Shown: positions 9,283 to 18,140, counted from the first letter of the stretch. The stretch: DNA of 64,000 nucleotides from Vibrio cincinnatiensis (GCF_022113815.1 NZ_SGOM01000011.1:1-64000), one strand, 5' to 3'. Notes: a model not told the origin generated them from the letters alone. Numbers and translations are program-made.

Positions 9283-10032
9283 TTAGCTCATACGAAGCAG
9301 AGAGTCAGATGACTTATCCATCTCTTCTGCGGTACTCATCATTTTGACTTGCATTTCAAACTGACGCTGTAAATCAATCAAACTGGTCATTTCACCGACG
9401 GCATTAACGTTACTGCCTTCAAGCGCACCCGTAAGAATTTTGACGTTAGCATCTGCTTCATATTCGGTTGTCGGTTCTTTCGACCGGAATAACCCATTGA
9501 TATCTTTAAAGAGTGATTGATTGTTTGGACGAACGAGTTTTATACGATCTACAATTTCCATCGCATCAGCCGGAGCACCTTGAGGGCGAACAGAAATCGT
9601 ACCATCATTACCAATTTCAACCTTATTCAAGGGAATGGGTAAGGTAATAGGAGCCCCCGCTTCGCCAAGCACTAAATGACCATTACCATTAAGTAATAAA
9701 CCATTCTCATCAATGCGTAAGTTACCGTTACGAGTTAAACCTTCTTTACCGGTTTTATCCAAAACAGAAATCCAACCATCCCCTTGGATGGTGACATCAA
9801 GATCTCGGCCTGTCGTGATCACACTGCCTTGGTCAAAGCGGTTTCCCGGACGCTCAGTCATACTGAACACTCGGCTAGGAAGCCCTTCACCATAAGCCTG
9901 CATTGAGCGAGCTTGCTCTAAATCAGCACGAAACCCTGTCGTACTCACGTTAGCAAGGTTGTTTGCTCTTAGCTGCATCGCCTGCATATTTTGTTTGGCG
10001 CCACTCATGGCCAGAAACAGTGCGCGATCCAT
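9283..10032 (-). CDS. flgF: flagellar proximal rod protein FlgF
   Basis: At 249 residues this fits FlgF. The N terminus MDRALFLAMSGAKQNMQAM and RANNLANVSTTGFRADLEQ, and the C terminus ALEGSNVNAVGEMTSLIDL, carry the axial-protein motifs. FlgF is a component of the rod inside the periplasm. A GGAG ribosome binding site precedes the start. A sigma-54 promoter lies about 40 bp upstream, so flgF is the first gene of a separate transcript covering flgFGHIJ. Confidence 0.95.
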   Translation of the reverse strand: MDRALFLAMSGAKQNMQAMQLRANNLANVSTTGFRADLEQARSMQAYGEGLPSRVFSMTERPGNRFDQGSVITTGRDLDVTIQGDGWISVLDKTGKEGLTRNGNLRIDENGLLLNGNGHLVLGEAGAPITLPIPLNKVEIGNDGTISVRPQGAPADAMEIVDRIKLVRPNNQSLFKDINGLFRSKEPTTEYEADANVKILTGALEGSNVNAVGEMTSLIDLQRQFEMQVKMMSTAEEMDKSSDSLLRMS

Positions 10033-10068
10033 TTAGTGTTCTCCACAATCATCAATGACTAACAGATA

Positions 10069-10085
10069 AGCAATTGACGTGCCAA
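10069..10085 (-). promoter_or_regulatory. sigma-54 promoter of flgFGHIJ
   Basis: The minus strand reads TGGCACG-TCAA-TTGCT, an almost perfect -24/-12 element placed about 40 bp before flgF. It starts a second transcript inside what might otherwise look like one flgB-flgJ operon. Confidence 0.85.
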
Positions 10086-10207
10086 CAAAAATTCAACTAT
10101 AAAATCAATGAGTTAATAAAAAACAAGACAAGATAAAAGAAAGAAGCGGCAATCCGGCAATACCGAGGAGGTAGGAAAGTAAAAATACAGGTAGGTTAAA
10201 AGGTAAA

Positions 10208-10234
10208 CTCGAACCAGTACCAGACCAGTTCGAG
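10208..10234 (-). terminator. probable terminator after flgE
   Basis: On the minus strand CTCGAAC and GTTCGAG form a 7-bp stem around a 13-base loop, followed by TTTACCTTTT. It lies between the flgE stop codon and the flgF promoter. The long loop makes it a modest terminator. Confidence 0.5.
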
Positions 10235-10269
10235 CTTAACTTCTCATCCACTAATGCGTTAAACAACAA

Positions 10270-11574
10270 TTAGCGAATTTGTAGGATATTTTGTTGTAGC
10301 TGGCTATGAACTTCTAGCGCACGTGAGTTCGCTTGGAAGTTACGTTGAGCAGAAATCAGATCAACCAATTCTTGAGTCATGTCAATATTCGATTGTTCCA
10401 GCACGCCATTGCTGATCGTACCAAATGACCCTTTACTTGACTCACCCCAAATTTTCACACCTGACTGCTGAGTGGCATCCCACTGAGTGCCACCTTTTTT
10501 CTCTAGCCCTTGTTCATTTGCTACGCGAACCATAGCGACACGGCCTAAGGTAACATTTTGCCCATTAGAATACGTAGCTAATACGCTACCATATTCATCA
10601 AAATCAATTTTAGTGAGGAAACCCGTCGTTGCGCCATCCTGATCAAACTTGGTCAACTCAAAAGGTGCAGCAAATTGTGTTGCGCCATTTAAGTCAAACG
10701 ATAGGGTTTGACTACCATCCGCACCATTCAAATCAATAGGATTATCCCCTTCACCCAATGGGGCAGAAACAATCGGCTGGCCATTATTTAAGCTCGCTAG
10801 CGTACCATCATTATTAAAACGTAGCGTATGCCCTACATGGCCTGAAGGTGAAGTTGCATCACCATTTGCGATATTGATTGGTTTCTCACCGGTTTTATCC
10901 GTTACCGTGTAGTAGGTATTCCACTTATTATTTTCGTTTTGATCTTTCAAATAATAGGTCGTTAACTTATACGGCTGCCCCATCGAGTCATAGATAGTCG
11001 ATGAGGTTGTTCGGTTATAAGTATCAGGATCACTAAAATCAAATAAATTCGGATCTTTTAACTCCCCATTAGCGGGTAAGTTTGCCGAAATTTCAATGTT
11101 AGAAGTCTGTTTAGGCTTCCCAAACTGAGCCGGAATATTAAGAGGTTTGGGCTCATAAGAGAGCACTTCACCATTATCGGGATTCACTTCATAACCTAAT
11201 AAGAATTGATCGTTAGAAGTCACCATGTAGTTGTTTTTATCTAGATGGAACGCCCCGTTACGCGTTAACTCGTTTTGTTGAGGAATCAAACGATCTTTGG
11301 CTACAGCAAAAAAACCCGTGCCGCCAATTCGTAAATCCATTGGGTTATTCGTATAGATACTAGAACCTTCATGAAACTGCTGAGCAACTTTATTCGCTTG
11401 CACACCTTGCCCTGGCGTTGTCTTCGAGTTTGTAAACAAGGACGTGGAATAAACATCCCCAAACTCAGCTCTAGACTCTTTAAAGCCATAAGTATTGGCG
11501 TTCGCAATGTTATTACTGGTGGTATTAAGATCTAACTGAGCGGCAGATAAACCACTAAGAGATATATATGACAT
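10270..11574 (-). CDS. flgE: flagellar hook protein FlgE
   Basis: This 434-residue protein starts MSYISLSGLSAAQLDLNTTS with NNIANANTYGFKESRAEFG, the hook/rod signature, and ends with the axial C-terminal motif GVLEQSNIDMTQELVDLIS. The middle contains hook domains, for example GFLTKIDFDEYGSVLATYSN. FlgE subunits form the flexible hook outside the outer membrane. It has an AGGAGAA ribosome binding site and lies 28 bp after flgD, whose product caps the growing hook. Confidence 0.96.
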   Translation of the reverse strand: MSYISLSGLSAAQLDLNTTSNNIANANTYGFKESRAEFGDVYSTSLFTNSKTTPGQGVQANKVAQQFHEGSSIYTNNPMDLRIGGTGFFAVAKDRLIPQQNELTRNGAFHLDKNNYMVTSNDQFLLGYEVNPDNGEVLSYEPKPLNIPAQFGKPKQTSNIEISANLPANGELKDPNLFDFSDPDTYNRTTSSTIYDSMGQPYKLTTYYLKDQNENNKWNTYYTVTDKTGEKPINIANGDATSPSGHVGHTLRFNNDGTLASLNNGQPIVSAPLGEGDNPIDLNGADGSQTLSFDLNGATQFAAPFELTKFDQDGATTGFLTKIDFDEYGSVLATYSNGQNVTLGRVAMVRVANEQGLEKKGGTQWDATQQSGVKIWGESSKGSFGTISNGVLEQSNIDMTQELVDLISAQRNFQANSRALEVHSQLQQNILQIR

Positions 11575-11602
11575 GACAAATTCTCCTATCTAGCTAGCAT
11601 GG

Positions 11603-12307
11603 TTATGCTTTGCCAACTTCTAGTACTTCAGCAAGTCGCACTGGTGATTCAAAACCAGCCAGATTGAGCAGTACGTTACCATCGCCTTTACCAAGGAGAA
11701 CACTGTTTACATTGGCATACGTTGATACGCCAAATTCGGTGTTCTCTCCATCAAGTAAACCCGATGCTTTAACTCTATATCTTCCATCCGGCAAAGGATT
11801 ACCGTTTTCATCATTGCCGTCCCACTCAACACGGTTATCACCACCGAGTTTAGCGCCGGCATCAAAGGTACGAACCAATTGACCCGCTTCATTCTCAATT
11901 CGAATGAATAGGTTCTCTACCGATTGAGGGAGTTTCACCATTGCCGCCATTGCGCCATCTGTTTTTATCCCAGCTGCACCAGGCACTAATACATCTCGAC
12001 CCACTAATGAAGAAGCTTGTAAAGCTTGGTTTGAAGTCATCGATGAGTTCAAACTTTCAAACTGCTCATTCATTTTGCCAATGCCATCAACAGTGGCAAA
12101 CGAAGCCATCTGAGCGATCATTTGGTCGTTACTAACGGGTTTGAATGGGTCCTGTTGCGCCAACTGTTTGGTCAGCAAGGAAAGGAAATCTTCTTGTTTA
12201 AGATCTTGCTTTCCGGTTGTTTCAGTCGGCTTTTTCTGTTCTTGAAGCGCTTTTAGCTGGTCGACATAGGACAATCCGCTTTGACCAATATTATTGATTC
12301 CGGCCAT
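11603..12307 (-). CDS. flgD: flagellar hook assembly scaffold FlgD
   Basis: This 234-residue protein has the conserved FlgD N-terminal core (LKQEDFLSLLTKQLAQQDPF, then DQMIAQMASFATVDGI) and a C-terminal FlgD Ig-like/tudor region (VEWDGNDENGNPLPDGRYRV). FlgD caps the nascent hook and is discarded when the hook is complete. A strong AGGAGG ribosome binding site precedes the start. It sits between flgC and flgE as in other flagellar clusters. Confidence 0.95.
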   Translation of the reverse strand: MAGINNIGQSGLSYVDQLKALQEQKKPTETTGKQDLKQEDFLSLLTKQLAQQDPFKPVSNDQMIAQMASFATVDGIGKMNEQFESLNSSMTSNQALQASSLVGRDVLVPGAAGIKTDGAMAAMVKLPQSVENLFIRIENEAGQLVRTFDAGAKLGGDNRVEWDGNDENGNPLPDGRYRVKASGLLDGENTEFGVSTYANVNSVLLGKGDGNVLLNLAGFESPVRLAEVLEVGKA

Positions 12308-12323
12308 CTGCTACCTCCTACCC

Positions 12324-12740
12324 TTATTGACCCATCTGCAGCGTACGCAGCAGCATTTGTTTACTTGCATCTGCTACTTGCACATTCGTTTGGTATGAAC
12401 GAGAAGCAGAAATCATATTGGCCATTTCTTCCATGACGTTGACATTCGGTTTATAAATATACCCTTCATCATTTGCCAAAGGATGGTCTGGATTAAATTC
12501 CGCAGTGAGTGGTTTATCACTCTCCACGATACCTAATACTTTTACAGGAATATTAGGATCACTGTGATAACGGGCCTTATTCAGTTCAGCACCAAATACC
12601 GCGTGGCGCGCTTTATACGTTTCTTTCGCTGAACTACTGATGCTGTCTGCATTGGCCAAGTTACTTGAGGTCGTATTTAGACGAACAGATTCAGCACTCA
12701 TAGCAGAACCGGTTACATTGAATACATTAAATAAGCTCAT
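12324..12740 (-). CDS. flgC: flagellar proximal rod protein FlgC
   Basis: This 138-residue protein is the canonical size of FlgC. It has the rod motif SVRLNTTSSNLANADSISS and the C-terminal PNVNVMEEMANMISASRSY helix. FlgC is a rod subunit in the periplasm. Its start codon directly abuts the flgB stop codon without a gap, so translation is probably coupled. Confidence 0.96.
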   Translation of the reverse strand: MSLFNVFNVTGSAMSAESVRLNTTSSNLANADSISSSAKETYKARHAVFGAELNKARYHSDPNIPVKVLGIVESDKPLTAEFNPDHPLANDEGYIYKPNVNVMEEMANMISASRSYQTNVQVADASKQMLLRTLQMGQ

Positions 12741-13139
12741 CTAGTTGCCTCCAGTGATTGCTTTCGTTAAGTTCTTAAACTTACTTCCTAAGAAGTCTAG
12801 AGAAGCTTGGTGACGTAGTTGGTTTTGCATAAACAGGTTACGCTCCAAATCAACATCTACTGTATTGCCATCTCCGGTATCCGGTTGGGTGGGAGTGCGG
12901 TAAAGCATTTCCCCTTCGACCGTCTTTGAGGCAGGAATATGCCGACCATCAGTACGACTAAGACTAATGCTTGCCCCTGAACTTGCCGCTTGCAATGCCC
13001 GTTTAAAATCCATTCCTTTTGCTTTAAAGCCTGGTGTATTGGCTTGAGCAATGTTGGTCGAAATGACCTCAGCATTACGCTCACGCACGCCAACAGTGTG
13101 TTGGTGTATACCGAGTGCTTTATCAAAAGAAATAGCCAT
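12741..13139 (-). CDS. flgB: flagellar proximal rod protein FlgB
   Basis: At 132 residues this matches FlgB. It has the rod motif AEVISTNIAQANTPGFKAK and the C-terminal stretch NLFMQNQLRHQASLDFLGS. FlgB forms the cell-proximal rod. It is the first gene of the flgBCDE transcript: a sigma-54 promoter lies about 50 bp upstream, and a strong terminator behind cheR separates it from the genes further upstream. Confidence 0.96.
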   Translation of the reverse strand: MAISFDKALGIHQHTVGVRERNAEVISTNIAQANTPGFKAKGMDFKRALQAASSGASISLSRTDGRHIPASKTVEGEMLYRTPTQPDTGDGNTVDVDLERNLFMQNQLRHQASLDFLGSKFKNLTKAITGGN

Positions 13140-13182
13140 GTTTGCCTCTTTGCTAAGAACTGACCGTTACTGAATAGATAAA

Positions 13183-13199
13183 AGCAATTAACGTACCAA
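13183..13199 (-). promoter_or_regulatory. sigma-54 promoter of flgBCDE
   Basis: The minus strand reads TTGGTACG-TTAA-TTGCT. The GG and GC elements have correct spacing, and only one -24 position departs from consensus (TGGTAC for TGGCAC). It is about 45 bp before flgB. Confidence 0.78.
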
Positions 13200-13319
13200 C
13201 TTTGGAAGTTATCGCCTCACGAATACTCATATCGACCATAAGAACCAAATATGCGTTTCTGTAATGAAAATCTTAAGGCAAAATTTAGACCAGATGATCG
13301 AGAAAGGAAGGGGCAGAAA

Positions 13320-13352
13320 AAGGAAAACCCGGAACTCGTCCGGGTTTTCCTT
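13320..13352. terminator. strong terminator after cheR
   Basis: A perfect 13-bp stem (AAGGAAAACCCGG paired with its complement) around a 7-base loop. On the minus strand it overlaps the cheR stop codon and gives a short T-rich tail. It isolates the cheV-cheR transcript from flgB. Confidence 0.85.
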
Positions 13353-14178
13353 ATTTAAGTTTATAAATAATGCCAGGGTTACAACGCACCATATCAAATT
13401 TATCCGTCAGGCCCGTCAATGATTCCGATGCACCAAGCAATAAATATCCACCTGGATTTAAGCTGCTTGCCATCTGATTAAGCACTCGAGCTTTCATATC
13501 CGGAGAGAAATAAATCAGCACATTACGGCAAAAGATGATGTCAAATTTACCCAGTAGCGCATAACTTTCCATCAAATTCTGTGGGCGGAAATTAACCAGA
13601 CGCTTAACGTTATCTTTAATGCGCATACGCCCATCCCCCACTTCCTCAAAGAAAGATCGGCGACGCTCTGGAGATAACCCTCGTCCCAGTGCTAAATTAT
13701 CATAAATCCCCGCTCGGCACATATCCAACATACTATTAGAAATATCCGTAGCCGTGATAGAAACGCTTGGCAGCATACCTGGGCGTTTTTGCTGCTGTTC
13801 CAGCACCGTCATCGCCATAGAATACGGTTCTTGGCCAGATGAGCTGGCAGCTGACCATATTTTAATCGGCCGCTTATTCTTCGCCATTTCAGGTAATAAG
13901 CGATCGGCTAATACCGTAAAAGGATACGAATCACGAAACCACAGCGTTTCATTCGTTGTCATTGCATCTACTGCTGCAACGCGTAACTCTCGGTTTCGCC
14001 CTGTTACAACATCACGCAGCAGATCAGAAAGAGAGCTTAACTTAAATTTGGTTACCAGCGGGCTTAGGCGACTTCTCACCAAATATTGCTTACTGTCTCC
14101 CAGTACGATACCGCACTGGGATTCTAGAAACCGACAAAAATCACGATACTCTTGATCGCTGATAGTAATAGCAGTCAT
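13351..14178 (-). CDS. cheR: chemotaxis protein-glutamate O-methyltransferase CheR
   Basis: This 275-residue protein has the CheR N-terminal helical domain and a SAM-dependent methyltransferase domain from about residue 75. Signatures are ETLWFRDSYPF, IWSAASSSGQEPYSMAM (SAM-binding loop), ITATDIS and IIFCRNVLIYFS. CheR methylates glutamates of chemoreceptors with S-adenosylmethionine during adaptation. It lies 10 bp after cheV. In vibrios this cheV-cheR pair sits inside the flagellar cluster, as here. Confidence 0.95.
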   Translation of the reverse strand: MTAITISDQEYRDFCRFLESQCGIVLGDSKQYLVRSRLSPLVTKFKLSSLSDLLRDVVTGRNRELRVAAVDAMTTNETLWFRDSYPFTVLADRLLPEMAKNKRPIKIWSAASSSGQEPYSMAMTVLEQQQKRPGMLPSVSITATDISNSMLDMCRAGIYDNLALGRGLSPERRRSFFEEVGDGRMRIKDNVKRLVNFRPQNLMESYALLGKFDIIFCRNVLIYFSPDMKARVLNQMASSLNPGGYLLLGASESLTGLTDKFDMVRCNPGIIYKLK

Positions 14179-14188
14179 TCAGTTCTCT

Positions 14189-15115
14189 TTATTCTACTAG
14201 TGCAGCTTTCACCGCATTGCCAAGTTCATCAGGATTGAATTTAGCAATAAAGTTATTTGCTCCGACTCTTTCGACCATCGCTTGGTTAAAGACTCCACTC
14301 AAAGATGAATGAAGAATTACGTAAAGGTTTTTTAAATCATTATGACGGCGAATTTCTGCAGTTAATGTATAGCCATCCATTTCAGGCATTTCAATATCAG
14401 AAATCACTAAACAAATCTGCTCATAAATACTGCCTTCTTTAGCCATACTTAGCAGTTTTTCGTATGCATCCTTACCATCTTTAGTCAAGATGCATTCAAA
14501 GCCAATCGACTCAATCGCTCTTTGTACTTGCTTACGTGCCACACTTGAATCATCTGCAATCAAAATTCGACGGACAATAGGTTTTTCTTGCTCAGCTTGT
14601 GCGATCTCTTCCCCAATGCTCGCATCCATCGTTTCATTAACTGGCGCGATTTCTGCTAGAATTTTTTCAACATCGAGTATTTCGACTAATTCATTATCAA
14701 TATTTGTCACCGCAGTCAGGTAGCTACCTTTTCCGGCCGCATCAGGTGGCGGCAAGACAGACTCCCAGTGCATATTCACGATACGTTCGACGGAGCTGAC
14801 TAAAAAAGCCTGGATGGTTCGGTTGAATTCAGCAATAACGACAAAGCTTTTATCAACATCAACCGTCGGGCGGCCACCTACCGCTAGGCTGAGGTCAATC
14901 ACTGAAACCGTTTGACCTCGAATATGAGCGACGCCCTTAACCAAGCGGTGTAAGTTAGGCATGGCAGTAAGCTTAGGGCATTGGAGAACCTCTTTAACCT
15001 TAAAGACGTTAATACCATAACGTTGACGCCCGTTAAGACGGAAAGTCAGTAGTTCCATTCGGTTTTGACCGACAAGTTGCGTACGTTGATTCACAGAATC
15101 AAGAATACCCGTCAT
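14189..15115 (-). CDS. cheV: chemotaxis coupling protein CheV (CheW-REC fusion)
   Basis: This 308-residue protein has a CheW-like domain at residues about 15-160 (LLTFRLNGRQRYGINVFKVKEV, shown in part as YGINVFKVKEV; HIRGQTVSVIDLS) and a C-terminal response-regulator receiver domain from about residue 180 (RRILIADDSSVARKQVQRA; acceptor Asp in VISDIEMPEMDGY; conserved Lys in FIAKFNPDEL). CheV couples receptors to CheA and can itself be phosphorylated. A GGAGATGAG ribosome binding site precedes the start. It is divergent from flgA across 80 bp. Confidence 0.95.
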   Translation of the reverse strand: MTGILDSVNQRTQLVGQNRMELLTFRLNGRQRYGINVFKVKEVLQCPKLTAMPNLHRLVKGVAHIRGQTVSVIDLSLAVGGRPTVDVDKSFVVIAEFNRTIQAFLVSSVERIVNMHWESVLPPPDAAGKGSYLTAVTNIDNELVEILDVEKILAEIAPVNETMDASIGEEIAQAEQEKPIVRRILIADDSSVARKQVQRAIESIGFECILTKDGKDAYEKLLSMAKEGSIYEQICLVISDIEMPEMDGYTLTAEIRRHNDLKNLYVILHSSLSGVFNQAMVERVGANNFIAKFNPDELGNAVKAALVE

Positions 15116-15195
15116 AAGCTCATCTCCATCTCAAACTTTTTACAAGGAAAAGTGATAGTCTAAATCAGGCAACAAAGAAACCAGAGAAACGAACT

Positions 15196-15939
15196 ATGTT
15201 TTCGAAAACCCGTTTATTTTTACATATCACTACTAAGTGTAGAGCTTTCTACCACTTTTTTTATAGCTCTATCGGCTTTTTATTGTTTTTCTTTAGCCTT
15301 TCTGCGTACTCCGCCACTTTAGAGCAGATCGAGCAGATTCAACAAGCTGCTCAAGATCATGTTCTCAACACGGTAGATAAACCGATAGGTGGAGAACTGG
15401 TTGTTAATGCTGCCAACATAGATGAACGTATTCTTGCTACTGACTGTCCTGAGGAATTATACACCTCTTCGTCGTCTTATAATGGTTCTGCCAGTAACAT
15501 TACGGTTCTTGTCGAATGTCCAACCGATGCGTGGCGAGTGTATGTTCCCGTAAAACTGACCATGACAGTTCCAATGGTTACCGCTCTTAACGCTCTTTCT
15601 CGTGGACAAATGATAACAGAACATGATGTTACTATTAGTATGGTAGATCTGCTACGCTTTAGACGGCAAGGATTTTCCTCACAAGATATGGTTATTGGAG
15701 CAAAAACAAAAAAAAACCTACAACTTGGTGATGTGATTAACCACAATGACATCTGTGTGGTTTGTCGCAATGAAAATGTGTTGATCAGAGCCATCAGTAA
15801 TGGGATGAACATCACAACTAAAGGAACCGCACTCTCTGACGGAAATTTAGGCGAACAGATAAAAGTGAAAAATGATCGCTCAAACCGTATAATAGACGCA
15901 CAAGTCAGTGACATGGGTGAAGTCACGGTCCGGTTTTAG
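15196..15939 (+). CDS. flgA: flagellar P-ring assembly chaperone FlgA
   Basis: This 247-residue protein has a long basic, hydrophobic leader ending SLSAYSA (signal peptide) and a C-terminal SAF-like domain (LSRGQMITEHDVTISMVDL; IKVKNDRSNRIIDAQV; DMGEVTVRF). FlgA is the periplasmic chaperone for assembling FlgI into the P-ring. No other Met lies between the start and the signal peptide, so the unusually long 40-residue leader is kept. No clear ribosome binding site is visible. Confidence 0.92.
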   Translation: MFSKTRLFLHITTKCRAFYHFFYSSIGFLLFFFSLSAYSATLEQIEQIQQAAQDHVLNTVDKPIGGELVVNAANIDERILATDCPEELYTSSSSYNGSASNITVLVECPTDAWRVYVPVKLTMTVPMVTALNALSRGQMITEHDVTISMVDLLRFRRQGFSSQDMVIGAKTKKNLQLGDVINHNDICVVCRNENVLIRAISNGMNITTKGTALSDGNLGEQIKVKNDRSNRIIDAQVSDMGEVTVRF

Positions 15940-15994
15940 TTTAACGCTAACGAGTAAGTTAGTAAATTATTTGCCCGATGTTGAAATAAAGTAC

Positions 15995-16021
15995 TAAAGT
16001 TTCCTCTCGATTCGTCGATAT
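15995..16021 (+). promoter_or_regulatory. sigma-28 (FliA) promoter of flgMN
   Basis: TAAAGTTT, 11 bases, GTCGATAT: a perfect -35 element, exact spacing and two -10 mismatches against TAAAGTTT-N11-GCCGATAA. It lies about 35 bp before flgM. FliA-dependent flgM transcription is established in vibrios and enterobacteria. Confidence 0.85.
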
Positions 16022-16056
16022 TGACGGTATAAGTTGATCATTTTAAAGGCTCTTTT

Positions 16057-16380
16057 ATGGCAGGTATTGATAACATACGTTCAGGTCAATCGTTAACGAC
16101 AACAAGTCGTGCACCTGCTCGTTCAGAAACAAACTCAACATCTTCAAGTTCGGCGAATACTGCGCGAACAAGTATGGCGCCTCAGCAAGATGCCGTTTCA
16201 CTGAGTACCCAAAGCAAAGCGATTGGTGAAATGCATAATGAAATGGCCGCAACCCCAAGCTTTGACAGTGCAAAGGTTGCAGCAATTAAAGAGGCAATAG
16301 CCAACGGATCATATGTAGTCGACTCTGAAAAACTGGCAGACAATATGATTAAGTTTGAACAAGAGCTAGGTGGTTTTTAA
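16057..16380 (+). CDS. flgM: anti-sigma-28 factor FlgM
   Basis: This 107-residue protein begins MAGIDNIRSGQSLTTTSRA, has a low-complexity Ser/Thr-rich N-terminal half and a C-terminal FlgM core (FDSAKVAAIKEAIANGSYV, DSEKLADNMIKFEQELGG). FlgM holds FliA inactive until it is exported through the completed hook-basal body (in vibrios by the sheathed polar flagellum). A FliA promoter directly upstream gives the expected negative feedback. flgN follows after 35 bp. Confidence 0.95.
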   Translation: MAGIDNIRSGQSLTTTSRAPARSETNSTSSSSANTARTSMAPQQDAVSLSTQSKAIGEMHNEMAATPSFDSAKVAAIKEAIANGSYVVDSEKLADNMIKFEQELGGF

Positions 16381-16415
16381 ACCGATAAAAACCACCTGCT
16401 AAAGGTGATTGACTA

Positions 16416-16841
16416 ATGGCAGCATTAAAAGACTTAGTCGAATTCCAATTGAAAAGTGCCGAAGAACTCTCTGCGCTGTTGGATCAAGAAAAAGTGGCAA
16501 TCACTCGCCGTATTTCTACGGATATTGAGGCGATTGCCAAACAAAAAATCACCTTAGTTAATCAGTTACAACAAACTGACCATAGAATCTCTCGTCATCC
16601 TGATGTTAAGAGCCTAACAGAAGATGACCACTTGCATACCCTGATGAATCAAGTTCGCTCTATTATTCATGACTGCCAACAATCCAACAATGTTAATGGA
16701 GAAGCTTTAGCTAGAGCCCAGCTTAGCTTTAATAAACTCAATAACTTGATGCAACAAAGCCATGGAAAAATAGGCATGACCTATAATGCAACTGGGCAAA
16801 CTCATACCATTTCAACGTTAGGGACCAACCTTAAAGCTTAG
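16416..16841 (+). CDS. flgN: flagellar export chaperone FlgN
   Basis: This 141-residue, mostly helical protein follows flgM. It has FlgN-type features: an amphipathic N-terminal helix (LVEFQLKSAEELSALLDQEK) and a heptad-like middle (ISTDIEAIAKQKITLVNQLQ). FlgN is the cytoplasmic chaperone for FlgK and FlgL. The assignment rests on position plus helical composition, since FlgN sequences diverge strongly. A strong terminator follows. Confidence 0.85.
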   Translation: MAALKDLVEFQLKSAEELSALLDQEKVAITRRISTDIEAIAKQKITLVNQLQQTDHRISRHPDVKSLTEDDHLHTLMNQVRSIIHDCQQSNNVNGEALARAQLSFNKLNNLMQQSHGKIGMTYNATGQTHTISTLGTNLKA

Positions 16842-16876
16842 CATTCCCCATTTCGTTAGAGAGCAAATCTTTAAAA

Positions 16877-16911
16877 TAAAACAAGCGGCAATCAAATGGC
16901 CGCTTGTTTTA
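16877..16911. terminator. bidirectional terminator between flgN and flgP
   Basis: A perfect 13-bp stem TAAAACAAGCGGC with its complement around a 9-base loop; each strand ends in TTTTA. It serves the convergent flgMN and flgOP transcripts. Confidence 0.88.
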
Positions 16912-16931
16912 TATCTGGAGAGAAGGAAAAG

Positions 16932-17366
16932 TTAGAATAACGTTTGTTGGCGCTTTTCGGGTACTTGTTGTACTTCACCATAACCGCGCAATCGATCCAT
17001 TTTTCGTATATCTAGTCGCAGTTCTGTCACGTAACTATCTCCGACTTTATAACTGCGCACGACTTCTGCACCTCGAATTACGCCATCAACAGCACCAGAC
17101 GTTAGCTCTGTACCAAGGCGCTGATCTTGCAGATCTGCTCGTCCTGTGACGCGCATACCATAAATTTGCTCGGCAAGTTCACGGTAAGCATCGATTTTAG
17201 AGGCTCTCATCGCTCTAACTTGTTTTTCTTCCTCATCTCGCCCTCTTTGCTCACTAATGCTGGCATAACCCACCGCAGTTAACCAGTCATCACTACGCAT
17301 TGATTGCAAAGGCTGACAACCAGACATTAATAGTGTAAGCAAAAGAAACAAGAATCCCGCTTTCAT
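16932..17366 (-). CDS. flgP: flagellar outer-membrane lipoprotein FlgP
   Basis: This 144-residue protein has a lipoprotein signal with lipobox LMSGC (Cys 17). The segment SISEQRGRDEEEKQVRAMRA followed by IDAYRELAEQIYGMRV is typical of the LPP20-like FlgP family. In vibrios FlgP builds the basal H-ring disk near the outer membrane and is needed for motility. It follows flgO by 9 bp; both are on the minus strand facing flgN. Confidence 0.9.
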   Translation of the reverse strand: MKAGFLFLLLTLLMSGCQPLQSMRSDDWLTAVGYASISEQRGRDEEEKQVRAMRASKIDAYRELAEQIYGMRVTGRADLQDQRLGTELTSGAVDGVIRGAEVVRSYKVGDSYVTELRLDIRKMDRLRGYGEVQQVPEKRQQTLF

Positions 17367-17375
17367 TATTCTCTC

Positions 17376-18011
17376 CTAAGGTCGTAAGATGACATTGTAA
17401 GGGCGAGTAATCGTTGGGTCTGAACGAATCAAGACACCATCTTGAGTACGAATTGTATTTAACGTATCTAAATCACGTCCAATACGGTCTTCAGGTAAGA
17501 AGCCTTGTGCTGTTGCAACTACGATGCGTGACTGCATACCCACCACACGAGCATTCACCAATACGCCCCCTTCTTGACGTAGCATTGTCCCAGTCAACAC
17601 ATATTGTATCTCCTGTTCTTGTGCTAAATCTTTCCAGTCTCGGCTAAAAGCAAAATCGCCTTGATGTGTCACTTGTATCGATCCTGTGGTTTTAAAATCC
17701 ACCACTTTAAAGCCGCGCCGTTGGAATTGGTAAATTAGCCCTTCAGAGACGGAATTACCTAACCAATTGGTTGTATCCATATTTTGTAAATCAACGAATG
17801 ATGTTACAGCAATAGGTGTCCGAGCAGTAACACTGGTGTTGGACTGAACGAGATCTTCTGTCAAACTGTCGATAAAGAAATCCAACGTATGGCGAGGACT
17901 CTCCATTAACATAAATTGTGAACCATTGTATGGCTCTTTACCGTTATAAATCGGGGCATAAGCACAGGCAGTTAAAAAAACTGCAGGCACTAAGGTAAGC
18001 CATTTTTTCAT
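17376..18011 (-). CDS. flgO: flagellar outer-membrane lipoprotein FlgO
   Basis: From the chosen start (MKKWLTLVPAVFLTACAYAP) the protein has 211 residues with lipobox LTAC. Three residues earlier an alternative ATG would overlap the GGAG ribosome binding site, so it is less likely; a still longer reading frame from 18065 has no support. The family segment PIAVTSFVDLQNMDTTNWLG and QEIQYVLTGTMLRQEGGVLV match FlgO. In V. cholerae FlgO helps form the outer-membrane ring of the flagellum and is co-transcribed with flgP, as the 9-bp spacing suggests here. Confidence 0.9.
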   Translation of the reverse strand: MKKWLTLVPAVFLTACAYAPIYNGKEPYNGSQFMLMESPRHTLDFFIDSLTEDLVQSNTSVTARTPIAVTSFVDLQNMDTTNWLGNSVSEGLIYQFQRRGFKVVDFKTTGSIQVTHQGDFAFSRDWKDLAQEQEIQYVLTGTMLRQEGGVLVNARVVGMQSRIVVATAQGFLPEDRIGRDLDTLNTIRTQDGVLIRSDPTITRPYNVILRP

Positions 18012-18068
18012 TCTCTTCATCTCCAGATATACTAAGGCTAACGTCCCTTTGATTGATTTTGACAAAAC

Positions 18069-18084
18069 TGGAACGCTCTTTGCT
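18069..18084 (+). promoter_or_regulatory. sigma-54 promoter of flgT
   Basis: The plus strand reads TGGAACG-CTCT-TTGCT, with GG and GC 10 bases apart. Transcription would begin near 18096, about 75 bp before flgT. Confidence 0.72.
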
Positions 18085-18140
18085 TTTCTTTATCAGCCTT
18101 CGCTTTAGAATCGCATACCTACATCGGCTAATATCTGTAA

